In this document: one piece after another, positions 9,176 through 16,604 of the stretch | How positions within the stretch are numbered: position 1 is the first letter of the stretch | Layout: each line of letters opens with the position of its first letter | DNA from: CAYWKU01 sp964459325 | Lineage (GTDB): Bacteria; RBG-13-61-14; CAYWKU01 | DNA length: 53,419 nucleotides | Direction: 5' to 3' | NCBI GenBank assembly: GCA_964459325.1 | Contig: CAYWKU010000023.1 | Coordinates: 1 to 53,419 of the forward strand | Position numbers and translations under genes: made by a program | The notes under the pieces: model-generated | What the model was told of the DNA's origin: nothing | Seen by the model: the letters and a program-made list of their open reading frames with translations, nothing else | Database searches by the model: none

Positions 9176-11128
9176 ATGATGCAAAACCACAATTTAGACT
9201 TTTGGCGGCTCATAATAATCCTGAGAATCCTTGTTATTTGTATAGTAAGTGCATTGATTATTGGACTGTTGCCGGTATTCCTGGAATACGCGGTGGTAAG
9301 ATTACAGGGTCGTCCGCTCAACTCCAGAGCATTCCTGCTAGCGGTATATCCACTTTATGCCTTCCTAACCCTGATTCCGGCTGTGGCGTTTGGTCTGTTG
9401 CTGTCCGGGTTGCACCTAGGAGGAGTTTTCAGCGGAAAAATCCACTCGACGCTTCAACTCGTGTTAAGCGTCCTGCTCACCGGATGCGTTTTTGTGGTAG
9501 TCACTATGCACATCAACATGCAATTTCTTCCGGAGTTGAAGGAACTCAGCAGCATTCTGGGCAACATGGGGCTTATACTTTCAATTGCCGGACTTGGATA
9601 CCTGCTGTACCGGTTCTGGGGTTTTTTATTTTCCCGTATTTCGCCCTGGATACCGGCGGGCGCGGTAGCGATTATTCTAATCGCCGGGGGGCTGCTCCTT
9701 TACCGGACTCCAATCGGAGCGTCGGGCAAAATTCCTGAGCGGGTAAGCGGAAATGTCACCGGCCCGGACGTAATCCTGGTGACAATCGACACCCTTCGCG
9801 CCGACCATCTGTCCTGCTTCGGTTATTCGAGAGAAACATCGCCTTTCATAGACGAGCTTGCCGGGCAAGGGGTTTTGTTCACCAACCACATAGCGGCAAG
9901 TTCGTGGACCCGGCCTTCCACCGCCAGCCTGTTGACTTCCTTATACCCTTCCGGTCATCAAACTATCAAGATGAACAGCCGTCTTCCGGAAGGAGTCGTC
10001 AGTCTGTCGGAGGTTATGAAAAGGGAGGGATATGTCACCGGCATCTTCAGCGCCAACGGACATATCAGCCCTACCTTCGGATTTGAGCAGGGCGTGGATT
10101 ATTTCTTCCAGACCCGATGGAGGTCAATGATAAAGTTTACCGGCTTGTATCGTCTTACAACGGGCTTTATCAAACCTTTTTCGGAATGGGCAAATGAAAA
10201 CAAATGGATAAGGTCGGAAGGGAAGGACATCGAGGACGACAGAAGTCTTTTGAATAAATTCATTAAATGGTACGGCTTACTGGAAGGAAAACCTTTTTTC
10301 GCATATCTGCACTTCAACGCTCCCCACACCACCTATGAACCTCCGGCTCCCTATTCAAGCATGTTTACCGAATCTAACGAAAAGCTCGACTTCAAAGTGC
10401 GTTTCATTCACCAAGCAGGAGAGTGCGATGAAAAATGGCCCCCTCGCGTACAGCAAAGACAGGTGGCCCTCTACGATGGTGAAATCGCTTACGTCGACAC
10501 CCTAATCCACAAGTTGGTGAAGACTGTGGACACTGATAACCGCCCGAGAGATTTGCTTTTTATATTGGTTTCCGACCACGGGGAGGAATTTTACGAGCAT
10601 TGCATGTACGGGCACGGGCTATCGCTATACCAGGAACTGGTGCGGGTGCCGGGAATTATTTATTATCCGGGCAAAATTAAGGCGGGGATGAAGGTCAAGC
10701 ATCCCGTGTCCATGGTGGACTTCGCCCCCACCATCCTCTCCCTGGCGGGACTACCTCCGCAAGACGCCTTTATGGGGCAGAATCTGGCGCCTTACCTGTT
10801 GGGAAATAACAAAAAACTCGCTCCTCAAGCATATTCCGAGCTTCTCTCTACCCATAACCTCTTCACCGTAATAGACAAGCATAAAAACAAGTTGATACGC
10901 ACCGAAGCGGACGGAGAGGTCAGCTACGAGCTTTATGACCTCGAAGCAGACCCGGAAGAAAAAGAGAACCTGTTGCTCGACGAAAACTACAAGCCGGTAA
11001 AGACGGAACTGAAAAAGAAACTCTCCCAACTCAGGGAACTGGCCGCCATGCCCTCGCTCGACAAGGAAGAAATCGAGCTTGACGAGGCGACCAGAGAGAG
11101 GCTCAAAGCGCTGGGCTACGTACAATAA
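9176..11128 (+). CDS. Membrane-anchored sulfatase-fold phosphotransferase/hydrolase, copy 2
   Basis: 650 residues, collinear with the preceding gene along its whole length (TIDTLRADHLSCFGYSRETSP, SSWTRPSTASLLTSLYPSGH, SDHGEEFYEHCMYGHG, ending RERLKALGYVQ). The N-terminal third is hydrophobic with about five membrane helices, the remainder being periplasmic. As in copy 1 the formylglycine cysteine/proline motif is replaced by WTRPS, so sulfatase activity is doubtful. Metal-binding Asp and Asp-His-Gly residues are kept, suggesting an active metal-dependent phospho- or sulfo-ester enzyme. A 143-bp gap separates the copies, and a TTGACA lies at 9083 with a poor -10 match, so separate transcription is possible. 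The two catalytic domains diverge enough for different specificity. Confidence 0.85.
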   Translation: MMQNHNLDFWRLIIILRILVICIVSALIIGLLPVFLEYAVVRLQGRPLNSRAFLLAVYPLYAFLTLIPAVAFGLLLSGLHLGGVFSGKIHSTLQLVLSVLLTGCVFVVVTMHINMQFLPELKELSSILGNMGLILSIAGLGYLLYRFWGFLFSRISPWIPAGAVAIILIAGGLLLYRTPIGASGKIPERVSGNVTGPDVILVTIDTLRADHLSCFGYSRETSPFIDELAGQGVLFTNHIAASSWTRPSTASLLTSLYPSGHQTIKMNSRLPEGVVSLSEVMKREGYVTGIFSANGHISPTFGFEQGVDYFFQTRWRSMIKFTGLYRLTTGFIKPFSEWANENKWIRSEGKDIEDDRSLLNKFIKWYGLLEGKPFFAYLHFNAPHTTYEPPAPYSSMFTESNEKLDFKVRFIHQAGECDEKWPPRVQQRQVALYDGEIAYVDTLIHKLVKTVDTDNRPRDLLFILVSDHGEEFYEHCMYGHGLSLYQELVRVPGIIYYPGKIKAGMKVKHPVSMVDFAPTILSLAGLPPQDAFMGQNLAPYLLGNNKKLAPQAYSELLSTHNLFTVIDKHKNKLIRTEADGEVSYELYDLEADPEEKENLLLDENYKPVKTELKKKLSQLRELAAMPSLDKEEIELDEATRERLKALGYVQ

Positions 11129-11147
11129 ACCCCGATTTCAGCGCGAA

Positions 11148-12551
11148 TTATTCGACGCAGCGCATTCTTCTGCCGATTGCGGCGACGCATCTTTCCACGG
11201 TGGGAAATACCGGGTAGCCGGCCTTATGTATCATTTTTTCCAGCTCTATGCGCTTTTCGTGAAAGGTGGTCTGGAAAAACACAACGGAAACGGGCTTCTT
11301 CATCACTCCGAAAGCCTCAAGCAGTTGATTGACGAACATGTTCGCCCACGGCGCCACCTCTTCGTCCATATAAGTCAGGTACTCCACCGCCAGCAGCACC
11401 ACGAACTGGTCTATGCCGGGGTCATTATCGAGGGAGCTGAAAATCCGGGGATACTTTTTAATGTGAAAAAACGTGGTGGCCATGTCCACCGGGTTCTTGA
11501 TGCTTGTGCCGGCGCGTTTTATCAGCCGGGTGAGCACTTGCGTGGTGTCGGTTGAAAAAGAGGGCGTTTCCAGCCCGGCGGCGGCCAACACATCGGTCGC
11601 AAACACTCCAAATCCGCCGCTTATGGTTATCAGTCCCACCCTGTTGCCTTTCGGTTTTTCGAGCCTGGCGAAAGCCTGGGCGGAGTCGATAAGCTCGTCC
11701 ATGCTCGGAACAACGGGCACATCGGCCTGGGCGGCTGCGGCTTCCCACATCCGGGACGAGCCCGCCATTGCGCCGGTATGGCTGGAAACCGCCCTGGCGC
11801 CGCCTTCGGTGATGCCGCCTTTGAGCATGACCGTCGGCTTTCGCGCGGAAGCGTACTTAAGGGCCTTTAGAAACTCCGCCCCATCGGGTACTCCTTCAAT
11901 ATAAAGCAATATGACCCTGGTGGAATCGTCCTTCGCCATATATCGGAGAAGCTCGGCGCTTCCCAGGTCGCTTTCGTTACCGTAGCTGACCGCCTTGCTG
12001 AAACCCAGCTCCCTGGAGTCGGCGATGAATATGCCGGTCATGCAAACGCCGCCGCTCTGCGATATGAAGCCCAGCGGCCCTTCGCGCATGGGGTGGTCCT
12101 GCCGGAAGCTCAAACCGGTCGAGGGGCAGTGGAACCCCATGCAATTTGGCCCGATGATTCGGACGCCCCCTTCCCGGGCAGCCTTTATAAGCTCTTCCTG
12201 CAAAGCCTTTCCCTCCGGTGTGCCCTCTTCAGCGAAGCCGCTGGAGAATATAGCGGCGCTGCGAACGCCCTTTTTGCCACAGTCCTTTATCACGTCATTG
12301 ATAACCTCAGCGGGCACGCTGATAATCACGTGGTCCACCGGGCCGGGGATTTCGCTTACCTTTCGGTAGGATTTATAACCGGAAAGGTCGGAGCTGGGGT
12401 GAACGGCGTACAGGTTGCCCTTAAAGCGAGGGTTGGACATCGCCTGGACAAAGGCCTTGCCCTGGTTGCCGGGTTTATCGCTGGCCCCTACCACCGCCAC
12501 GGCGCGGGGCTTGAAGAGAATGTCTATATCACCAACGGTTTGTTCCGCCAA
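11148..12551 (-). CDS. ADP-forming acyl-CoA synthetase alpha-type subunit (CoA-binding)
   Basis: 467 residues. A CoA-binding Rossmann domain (AVAVVGASDKPGNQGKA, about 15-140) is followed by a succinyl-CoA-ligase-type flavodoxin-like domain (GPNCMGF, FISQSGG) and the phosphohistidine loop SSHTGAMAG, where His258 is the expected phosphorylated residue. This is the alpha half of ADP-forming acetyl/acyl-CoA synthetases, which make ATP from acyl-CoA. There is no ATP-grasp beta domain here, nor in the flanking genes, so the partner must be encoded elsewhere. The start is TTG with GAGGTG just upstream. It converges on sulfatase copy 2 with a 19-bp gap. Confidence 0.88.
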   Translation of the reverse strand: MAEQTVGDIDILFKPRAVAVVGASDKPGNQGKAFVQAMSNPRFKGNLYAVHPSSDLSGYKSYRKVSEIPGPVDHVIISVPAEVINDVIKDCGKKGVRSAAIFSSGFAEEGTPEGKALQEELIKAAREGGVRIIGPNCMGFHCPSTGLSFRQDHPMREGPLGFISQSGGVCMTGIFIADSRELGFSKAVSYGNESDLGSAELLRYMAKDDSTRVILLYIEGVPDGAEFLKALKYASARKPTVMLKGGITEGGARAVSSHTGAMAGSSRMWEAAAAQADVPVVPSMDELIDSAQAFARLEKPKGNRVGLITISGGFGVFATDVLAAAGLETPSFSTDTTQVLTRLIKRAGTSIKNPVDMATTFFHIKKYPRIFSSLDNDPGIDQFVVLLAVEYLTYMDEEVAPWANMFVNQLLEAFGVMKKPVSVVFFQTTFHEKRIELEKMIHKAGYPVFPTVERCVAAIGRRMRCVE

Positions 12552-12777
12552 TTTTTCACCTCGAAACTACAGATGGATTAATCTTATTGATTTTTATGCC
12601 CGAGTGGGTGCCTGTCAACCCGAAAGGCTCAAATACCTGGAACCCCATAGGATTTATGTGCAATATTAAGCACTTGCATAAACAACAAATACTCCGGTAA
12701 CAAGCATATTTCAGCACGGAAACCGGAAGTTTTACTACTTGTTGGCCTGAAACGTTTATGCGTGTAAATACCATCAA

Positions 12778-12806
12778 TTGCAAATCGCTCGGTTACAAGC
12801 TAAAAT
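12778..12806 (+). promoter_or_regulatory. Sigma70-type promoter for the methyltransferase gene
   Basis: TTGCAA, 17-nt spacer, TAAAAT. The -10 box ends 10 nt before the ATG at 12816 and no Shine-Dalgarno sequence is present, which fits a leaderless transcript. Confidence 0.6.
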
Positions 12807-12815
12807 AGACAATTA

Positions 12816-13832
12816 ATGATATCATTCACCGCTCAGGACCTACTCAACCTTGGACAGGATGTTTGGCTTGCTCGGACAGTGATGACGGCGGTGGAGTTGG
12901 GAGTATTTGAACTGATAGGCGATAACGGGGCCAAGGTGGAAGACCTTCTCTCAAAAGGCGATTTCAGTCGCAGGGGCCTGCCCCCACTTCTGGATGCGCT
13001 CCTGCCGATGGGACTTCTTGATAAGAACGAAGAGGGCCTCTACAGGCTGACCGACTTGAGCCGCGAACATCTCCTGCCCGGAAAACCGCAATACATAGGA
13101 CACAGGCTTACCCATATGTCCCACATATTCAGGGCATGGGCCGAGTTGCCGGAATCCGTGCGAACCGGTAAACCATACTGGTCCCGCCATCCCGAGGCGA
13201 GGGACACCAGCTACCTGGTCGTGCTGGCCGAGATGCTCTTTGACCGCAACTTCGACATCAGTCGCAAGGCCGCGGAGAAACTCGGCGTGGGCGAAAGCCT
13301 CAAAAACCTGAACATCCTCGACGTGGCCGCCGGCTCCGGGGCATGGAGCATGGGCTTCCTGGCGCAGGACGACTTGTCAAAAGCAGTGGCGGTGGATTTC
13401 GGGCCGGTGCTGGAAATGGCACGTCAAAAGGCCGAAGAAAAGGGGTTTGGGGACAGGTTCGAGATACTCGAAGGCAACGTCCGGGAGGTGGATTTCGGTG
13501 TCGATAAGTATGAGGTGGCCACACTCGGACACATATGCCACTCCGAAGGGGCCGAGCATTCGGAGAAGCTGATACGAAAGACCGCCCGGGCGCTGAAACC
13601 CGGCGGCATGATACTTATCGCGGACATGATACCCGGCGATGACCGGCGCGGGCCGCTCCATCCCCTCCTTTTCGCCCTGAACATGCTTGTAAACACCGAA
13701 GAAGGCGGCGCCTTCACCTTCTCGGAATACCGGGCATGGTGCGAAGGAGCGGGGTTGGAAAACGTGAGAAATCTGGACGTGGGAGCCGAGGGGCACTCGC
13801 CACTTATTATAGCCGACAAGCCGCGCCGTTGA
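12816..13832 (+). CDS. SAM-dependent O-methyltransferase with winged-helix domain
   Basis: 338 residues. An N-terminal winged-helix dimerisation domain (about 5-90; AVELGVFELIGDNGAKVEDL and a LTDLSREHLLPG wing) precedes a class I methyltransferase domain with SAM motif I LDVAAGSGAWSMGF around residue 169, an acidic residue in AVDFGPVLEMA and the late motif LKPGGMILIADM. This is the layout of plant-type/bacterial small-molecule O-methyltransferases (methyltransf_2 family). The substrate is unknown. It overlaps nothing; the next start is 45 bp after its stop. The predicted promoter abuts the start codon. Confidence 0.87.
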   Translation: MISFTAQDLLNLGQDVWLARTVMTAVELGVFELIGDNGAKVEDLLSKGDFSRRGLPPLLDALLPMGLLDKNEEGLYRLTDLSREHLLPGKPQYIGHRLTHMSHIFRAWAELPESVRTGKPYWSRHPEARDTSYLVVLAEMLFDRNFDISRKAAEKLGVGESLKNLNILDVAAGSGAWSMGFLAQDDLSKAVAVDFGPVLEMARQKAEEKGFGDRFEILEGNVREVDFGVDKYEVATLGHICHSEGAEHSEKLIRKTARALKPGGMILIADMIPGDDRRGPLHPLLFALNMLVNTEEGGAFTFSEYRAWCEGAGLENVRNLDVGAEGHSPLIIADKPRR

Positions 13833-13876
13833 TTAACGACACAGGCAAAAGATATGCCGGAAGAAAGACATTTGTA

Positions 13877-14569
13877 ATGGAAGCCGCACAGAATAAACCT
13901 TCTTTCAACAAAAAATCCCTGTTGAGAATATACCGCCTTTTGTACGGCGCTTACGGCCCGTGCAACTGGTGGCCGGGCGACGGGCCGTTCGAGGTCATGA
14001 TAGGAGCCATACTCACCCAGAACACCGCCTGGAAAAACGTGGAAAAGGCGATTACAAACATAAAAAAGAAAAATTCCCTGGAACCGGAAAATCTCCACAA
14101 AATGAGCCAGGACAAGCTGGCCGAGCTTATTCGCCCGGCGGGTTATTTCAGGCAGAAAGCGAAAAAGATAAAAATTTTCCTGGATTATTTCGGCGGAAAC
14201 TATGAATACTCGATAGACGAAATGAAAAAGCGCTCCCTGGACAAGGTGCGGCAGGAACTGCTCGGCTGCTGGGGAATAGGTCCCGAGACCGCCGATTCCA
14301 TCCTGCTTTACGCCCTGGATAAGCCCATCTTCGTGGTTGACAACTACACTATGAGGATATTCGGCCGGTTGGGTTACTTTAACTCTAAGGACGATTACGA
14401 TTCCGCGCAACGCTTTTTTATGAAGTACCTTGCGCCCGACCCCGGGTTATACAACGAATACCACGCATGCCTGGTGGCGCTGGGCAACGACGTCTGCAAC
14501 ACGAAGCCCAAGTGCACCAGGTGCCCGCTTAACGGAAAAATCTTCTGCGACCCGACCCGCACGGTCTGA
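13877..14569 (+). CDS. Endonuclease III-like HhH-GPD DNA glycosylase with Fe-S loop
   Basis: 230 residues from ATG 13877 (a longer frame begins inside the methyltransferase gene). WWPGDGPFEVMIGAILTQNTAW is followed by the helix-hairpin-helix GCWGIGPETAD and VVDNYTMRIFGRLG. Asp155 is the expected catalytic aspartate of HhH-GPD enzymes. The lysine that gives EndoIII its lyase activity is Glu137 here, so a monofunctional glycosylase is predicted, like the thermophile 3-methyladenine glycosylases of this subfamily. Cysteines 207, 213, 216 and 224 form a C-x5-C-x2-C-x7-C cluster, spaced differently from the classical x6-x2-x5. Base-excision repair of alkylated or mispaired bases is likely; the damaged base is inference. 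Confidence 0.87.
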   Translation: MEAAQNKPSFNKKSLLRIYRLLYGAYGPCNWWPGDGPFEVMIGAILTQNTAWKNVEKAITNIKKKNSLEPENLHKMSQDKLAELIRPAGYFRQKAKKIKIFLDYFGGNYEYSIDEMKKRSLDKVRQELLGCWGIGPETADSILLYALDKPIFVVDNYTMRIFGRLGYFNSKDDYDSAQRFFMKYLAPDPGLYNEYHACLVALGNDVCNTKPKCTRCPLNGKIFCDPTRTV

Positions 14570-14646
14570 AGGACAATCGGAACCGATAAGCGCCCTTTAC
14601 CGAGATAATTCTTGTCAGGGTTGAAGAAACCCTCAATCACCTCCAC

Positions 14647-14764
14647 GGGTAGCACACCCTGGCCGGAGGGCGGCTTATGGAATGTCGAAACATGTAAATT
14701 CGCATCATCACCTCCGGCGAGTCGCCCCCTCAATTATAAAACCACCGGGGCCTGTCAGGGTGTG
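14647..14764 (+). ncRNA. Structured RNA-like repeat, copy A
   Basis: First of three related elements (see copies B and C). It opens GGGTAGCACACCCTGGCC and closes GTCAGGGTGTG. CACACCCTG (14653-14661) pairs perfectly with CAGGGTGTG (14756-14764). Inside are GGCGGCTTA, a small ATGTCGAAACAT hairpin and the shared ATCACCT. GCCGGAGG may alternatively pair with CCTCCGGC. I do not recognise it as a known riboswitch or RNA family. The product would be transcribed toward the outer-membrane protein gene, but a separate promoter lies between the two. Confidence 0.65.
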
Positions 14765-14801
14765 ATAATGTCGGCCCTTTTATCCGAAAAATCCGAGAGG
14801 G

Positions 14802-14830
14802 TTGACGAAACCTTCAATCTTTTGTATCTA
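14802..14830 (+). promoter_or_regulatory. Candidate promoter for the outer-membrane protein gene
   Basis: TTGACG, 17-nt spacer, TATCTA, 35 nt before the gene start at 14866, which has its own GGAGG. The -35 box is good and the -10 box moderate. Confidence 0.45.
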
Positions 14831-14865
14831 AGTACAATCAGATTTTTCAATAATGGAGGATAAAA

Positions 14866-15447
14866 ATGCAAAAGTTAATCATAGCGGTGTCGCTGGCAAT
14901 TCTGATTATTCCCGCCACGGTTTTGGCGCAGGAAGATTTCCAACGCTTCGAAGTCGCCGCGGAAGTGGGCAACGTATACCTTACCGACCCAGTCGACCAA
15001 TACCTGGACAACGCCCCCGGCTACGGCCTGACGCTGGGTTATAACTTCAGCCCCCACGTGGGTTTGCATCTGCCGGTGCTGGTGAGCGTGCACGAAGACG
15101 ACGGCCTGGAAGGCGACCGCGACGCCAGGCTGACCATGGTCAGCGCCATACCCTCACTCAGGTGGCAGAGCGGCAAGAAATTCAACGTCTGGTTCTCCTA
15201 CGGCATGGGCGCCATCGCGGTGGACAGCACTCTCGAAGAAGGCGACGCCGAGGCCGAAAACACCGAAACCGCCTTCGCCACCGCACTGAGGACGGGCGTC
15301 GATTACTACTTCATGAAAAACCACTTCGCCGGATTGGCCTGGAGCGTTCAAACCGCAGCGCTGGAGGAAGAAAAACTGGCCGGGCAGGAAAAATGGGAGA
15401 TTTACACTTATTACACCGCCACCCTCCGGTTGGGTTACGCCTTCTGA
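14866..15447 (+). CDS. Outer-membrane beta-barrel protein
   Basis: 193 residues with a clear signal peptide (MQKLIIAVSLAILIIPATVLA, cleavage after ALA-type context near residue 21-22). The mature part alternates polar and hydrophobic residues in short amphipathic strands and ends in YTATLRLGYAF, with a terminal phenylalanine typical of barrel proteins recognised by BamA. Length and pattern suit an eight-stranded barrel of the OmpW/OmpA-like porin_4 type. GGAGG lies 8 nt before the ATG. No close functional assignment is possible. The gene is followed by a strong terminator. Confidence 0.8.
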   Translation: MQKLIIAVSLAILIIPATVLAQEDFQRFEVAAEVGNVYLTDPVDQYLDNAPGYGLTLGYNFSPHVGLHLPVLVSVHEDDGLEGDRDARLTMVSAIPSLRWQSGKKFNVWFSYGMGAIAVDSTLEEGDAEAENTETAFATALRTGVDYYFMKNHFAGLAWSVQTAALEEEKLAGQEKWEIYTYYTATLRLGYAF

Positions 15448-15475
15448 GACCCGGCTTATCCATCCCCGGATGACG

Positions 15476-15503
15476 GCCCGTCCCGGTCGGGGCGGGCTTT
15501 TTA
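15476..15503 (+). terminator. Rho-independent terminator after the outer-membrane protein gene
   Basis: GCCCGTCC and GGGCGGGC flank a short loop (one G-U pair), followed by TTTTTATT. Confidence 0.85.
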
Positions 15504-15558
15504 TTCTTTCGTCCCCACTGAATCAACACAGGTTAAAATCATCCCGGTTCCCCGATAA

Positions 15559-15674
15559 GGGTAGCACACCCTGAACGCAGGGCGGCTCATTACGGAATAA
15601 AAAGGATGAGATTGGTTATCACCTCACGGAAAGGTCATGCTTTTCATAAAAGCCCCGCGAGCGGTCAGGGCGTG
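15559..15674 (+). ncRNA. Structured RNA-like repeat, copy B
   Basis: Same architecture as copies A and C. GGGTAGCACACCCTGA opens it and GGTCAGGGCGTG closes it; the closing helix (15565-15574 with 15665-15674) has one A-C mismatch. Conserved internal blocks are CGCAGGGCGGCTCAT, ATCACCT and GAGCGGTCA. CTCAT (15586-15590) pairs with ATGAG (15606-15610). It lies 130 nt upstream of the sixA-like gene and after a terminator, so it needs its own promoter or read-through. Confidence 0.68.
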
Positions 15675-15803
15675 GAATAAGCCCGGCTCCCTATACGGGA
15701 ATCTTTATTCAAAACGCCACCGGGCTTTACTGCACCGAAAAAGTGCATATTTTGTTATTAAAAGCGCGTCCTATAAATTTTTCTTTAAAAGGGAGGGTAA
15801 AAA

Positions 15804-16265
15804 ATGAGCATATTTGTTATTCAGCACGGAGAAGCGGCCCCCAAAGACCGGGACCCCGACAGAAACCTTACCGAAAAAGGCAAATCCGACGTGGGCAGGA
15901 TAGCCGACTTCATCAAGCCCATGGACTATAAATGCGCGGCCATATTCCACAGCGGCAAAGCTCGCGCCGCTCAAACGGCCCAACTACTCGAAGCGGCCCT
16001 CAACCCCGACCGGGTTTCGGAAAGGGGCGACATCGGCCCCAAGGACCCGGTGGAAGCCGTAGCGGCGGAGCTTAAATCCCTCGGCGAAAGCGCAGCCCTC
16101 GTCGGCCACATGCCCTTCGTGGGAAGCCTGGTGTCCAAAATGGTCGGCGCCGACCCGGAGAAACCGGTGGTCAACTTCACCCCGGGGACAGTGGTCAACC
16201 TCTCCAAAGCCGAAGACGGCGCCATGCGCATCGAATGGGTTCTCAGACCCGATATGTTCAAGTAA
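15804..16265 (+). CDS. sixA: Phosphohistidine phosphatase SixA-like
   Basis: 153 residues, the normal size of SixA, a histidine-phosphatase-superfamily enzyme that removes phosphate from phosphohistidine proteins in the cytoplasm. The N-terminal nucleophile motif is VIQHGEA, with His8 conserved and Gln in place of the usual Arg of RHG. DPDRNLTEKGKSDV is a family block, FHSGKARAAQTA supplies the conserved arginine and LVGHMPFVGSLV the second catalytic histidine. An excellent Shine-Dalgarno (GGGAGGG) precedes the ATG. Its phosphoprotein partner is unknown. The QHG variant occurs in SixA-like proteins I recognise from other anaerobes, so it is not necessarily inactive. Confidence 0.88.
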   Translation: MSIFVIQHGEAAPKDRDPDRNLTEKGKSDVGRIADFIKPMDYKCAAIFHSGKARAAQTAQLLEAALNPDRVSERGDIGPKDPVEAVAAELKSLGESAALVGHMPFVGSLVSKMVGADPEKPVVNFTPGTVVNLSKAEDGAMRIEWVLRPDMFK

Positions 16266-16300
16266 ACAAAGTTTCGTAAGGGTTCCGGGAATCAGGCGGA

Positions 16301-16546
16301 TTAATCCATAAAAAGCTCGGCAATGGCTATCGCCTGCTCACCGGCGCAGGAATAAAGGAGGTAAGTACGCCCGTTTTCCCTGAAAATGGCCGGGTCTCTC
16401 AGCTGGTTAACCCGGCCCGGATGCTCGCCCCTCATGGACGGTTCGACCGGCAAGTCCGCCCCTTCCCATTCGGTTTGCGGCCTCAAGACCTCCACCGGCT
16501 CACTCGGCGAGTTTACTTTACTATACCGGATTCTTAAAATCCCCCT
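16301..16546 (-). pseudogene. C-terminal remnant of a family 43-like glycosidase
   Basis: On the minus strand an open frame reads ILRIRYSKVNSPSEPVEVL, then EWEGADLPVEPS, RVNQLRDPAIF, GRTYLLYSCAGEQAIAIAEL and a stop. This is the C-terminal end of a five-bladed beta-propeller glycosidase (GH43/GH32/GH130-like), with the characteristic DPAIF...TYLLYS strand. Recognisable similarity disappears upstream of about 16,546, just before the kinase start at 16,605, and no start codon or N-terminal 250-odd residues exist. It is best read as a truncated gene whose 5' part was lost. The stop codon is intact, so loss was by truncation and not point decay. Confidence 0.6.
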
Positions 16547-16566
16547 CCGAAAAAGTGAAAAGAGGT

Positions 16567-16594
16567 TTGAAAAGAGGCTTTATCGTGATATCAT
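16567..16594 (+). promoter_or_regulatory. Candidate promoter of the kinase-FHA-meaB operon
   Basis: TTGAAA, 16-nt spacer, TATCAT; the -10 box ends 11 nt before the ATG at 16605 with no Shine-Dalgarno sequence between. Third instance of this close spacing in the window. Confidence 0.45.
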
Positions 16595-16604
16595 TCAACT
16601 CAAA

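Noticed and set aside
16386..16604. 73-codon N-terminal extension of the kinase
   Set aside because: It is the antisense of the glycosidase remnant; kinase homology begins at ATG 16605.
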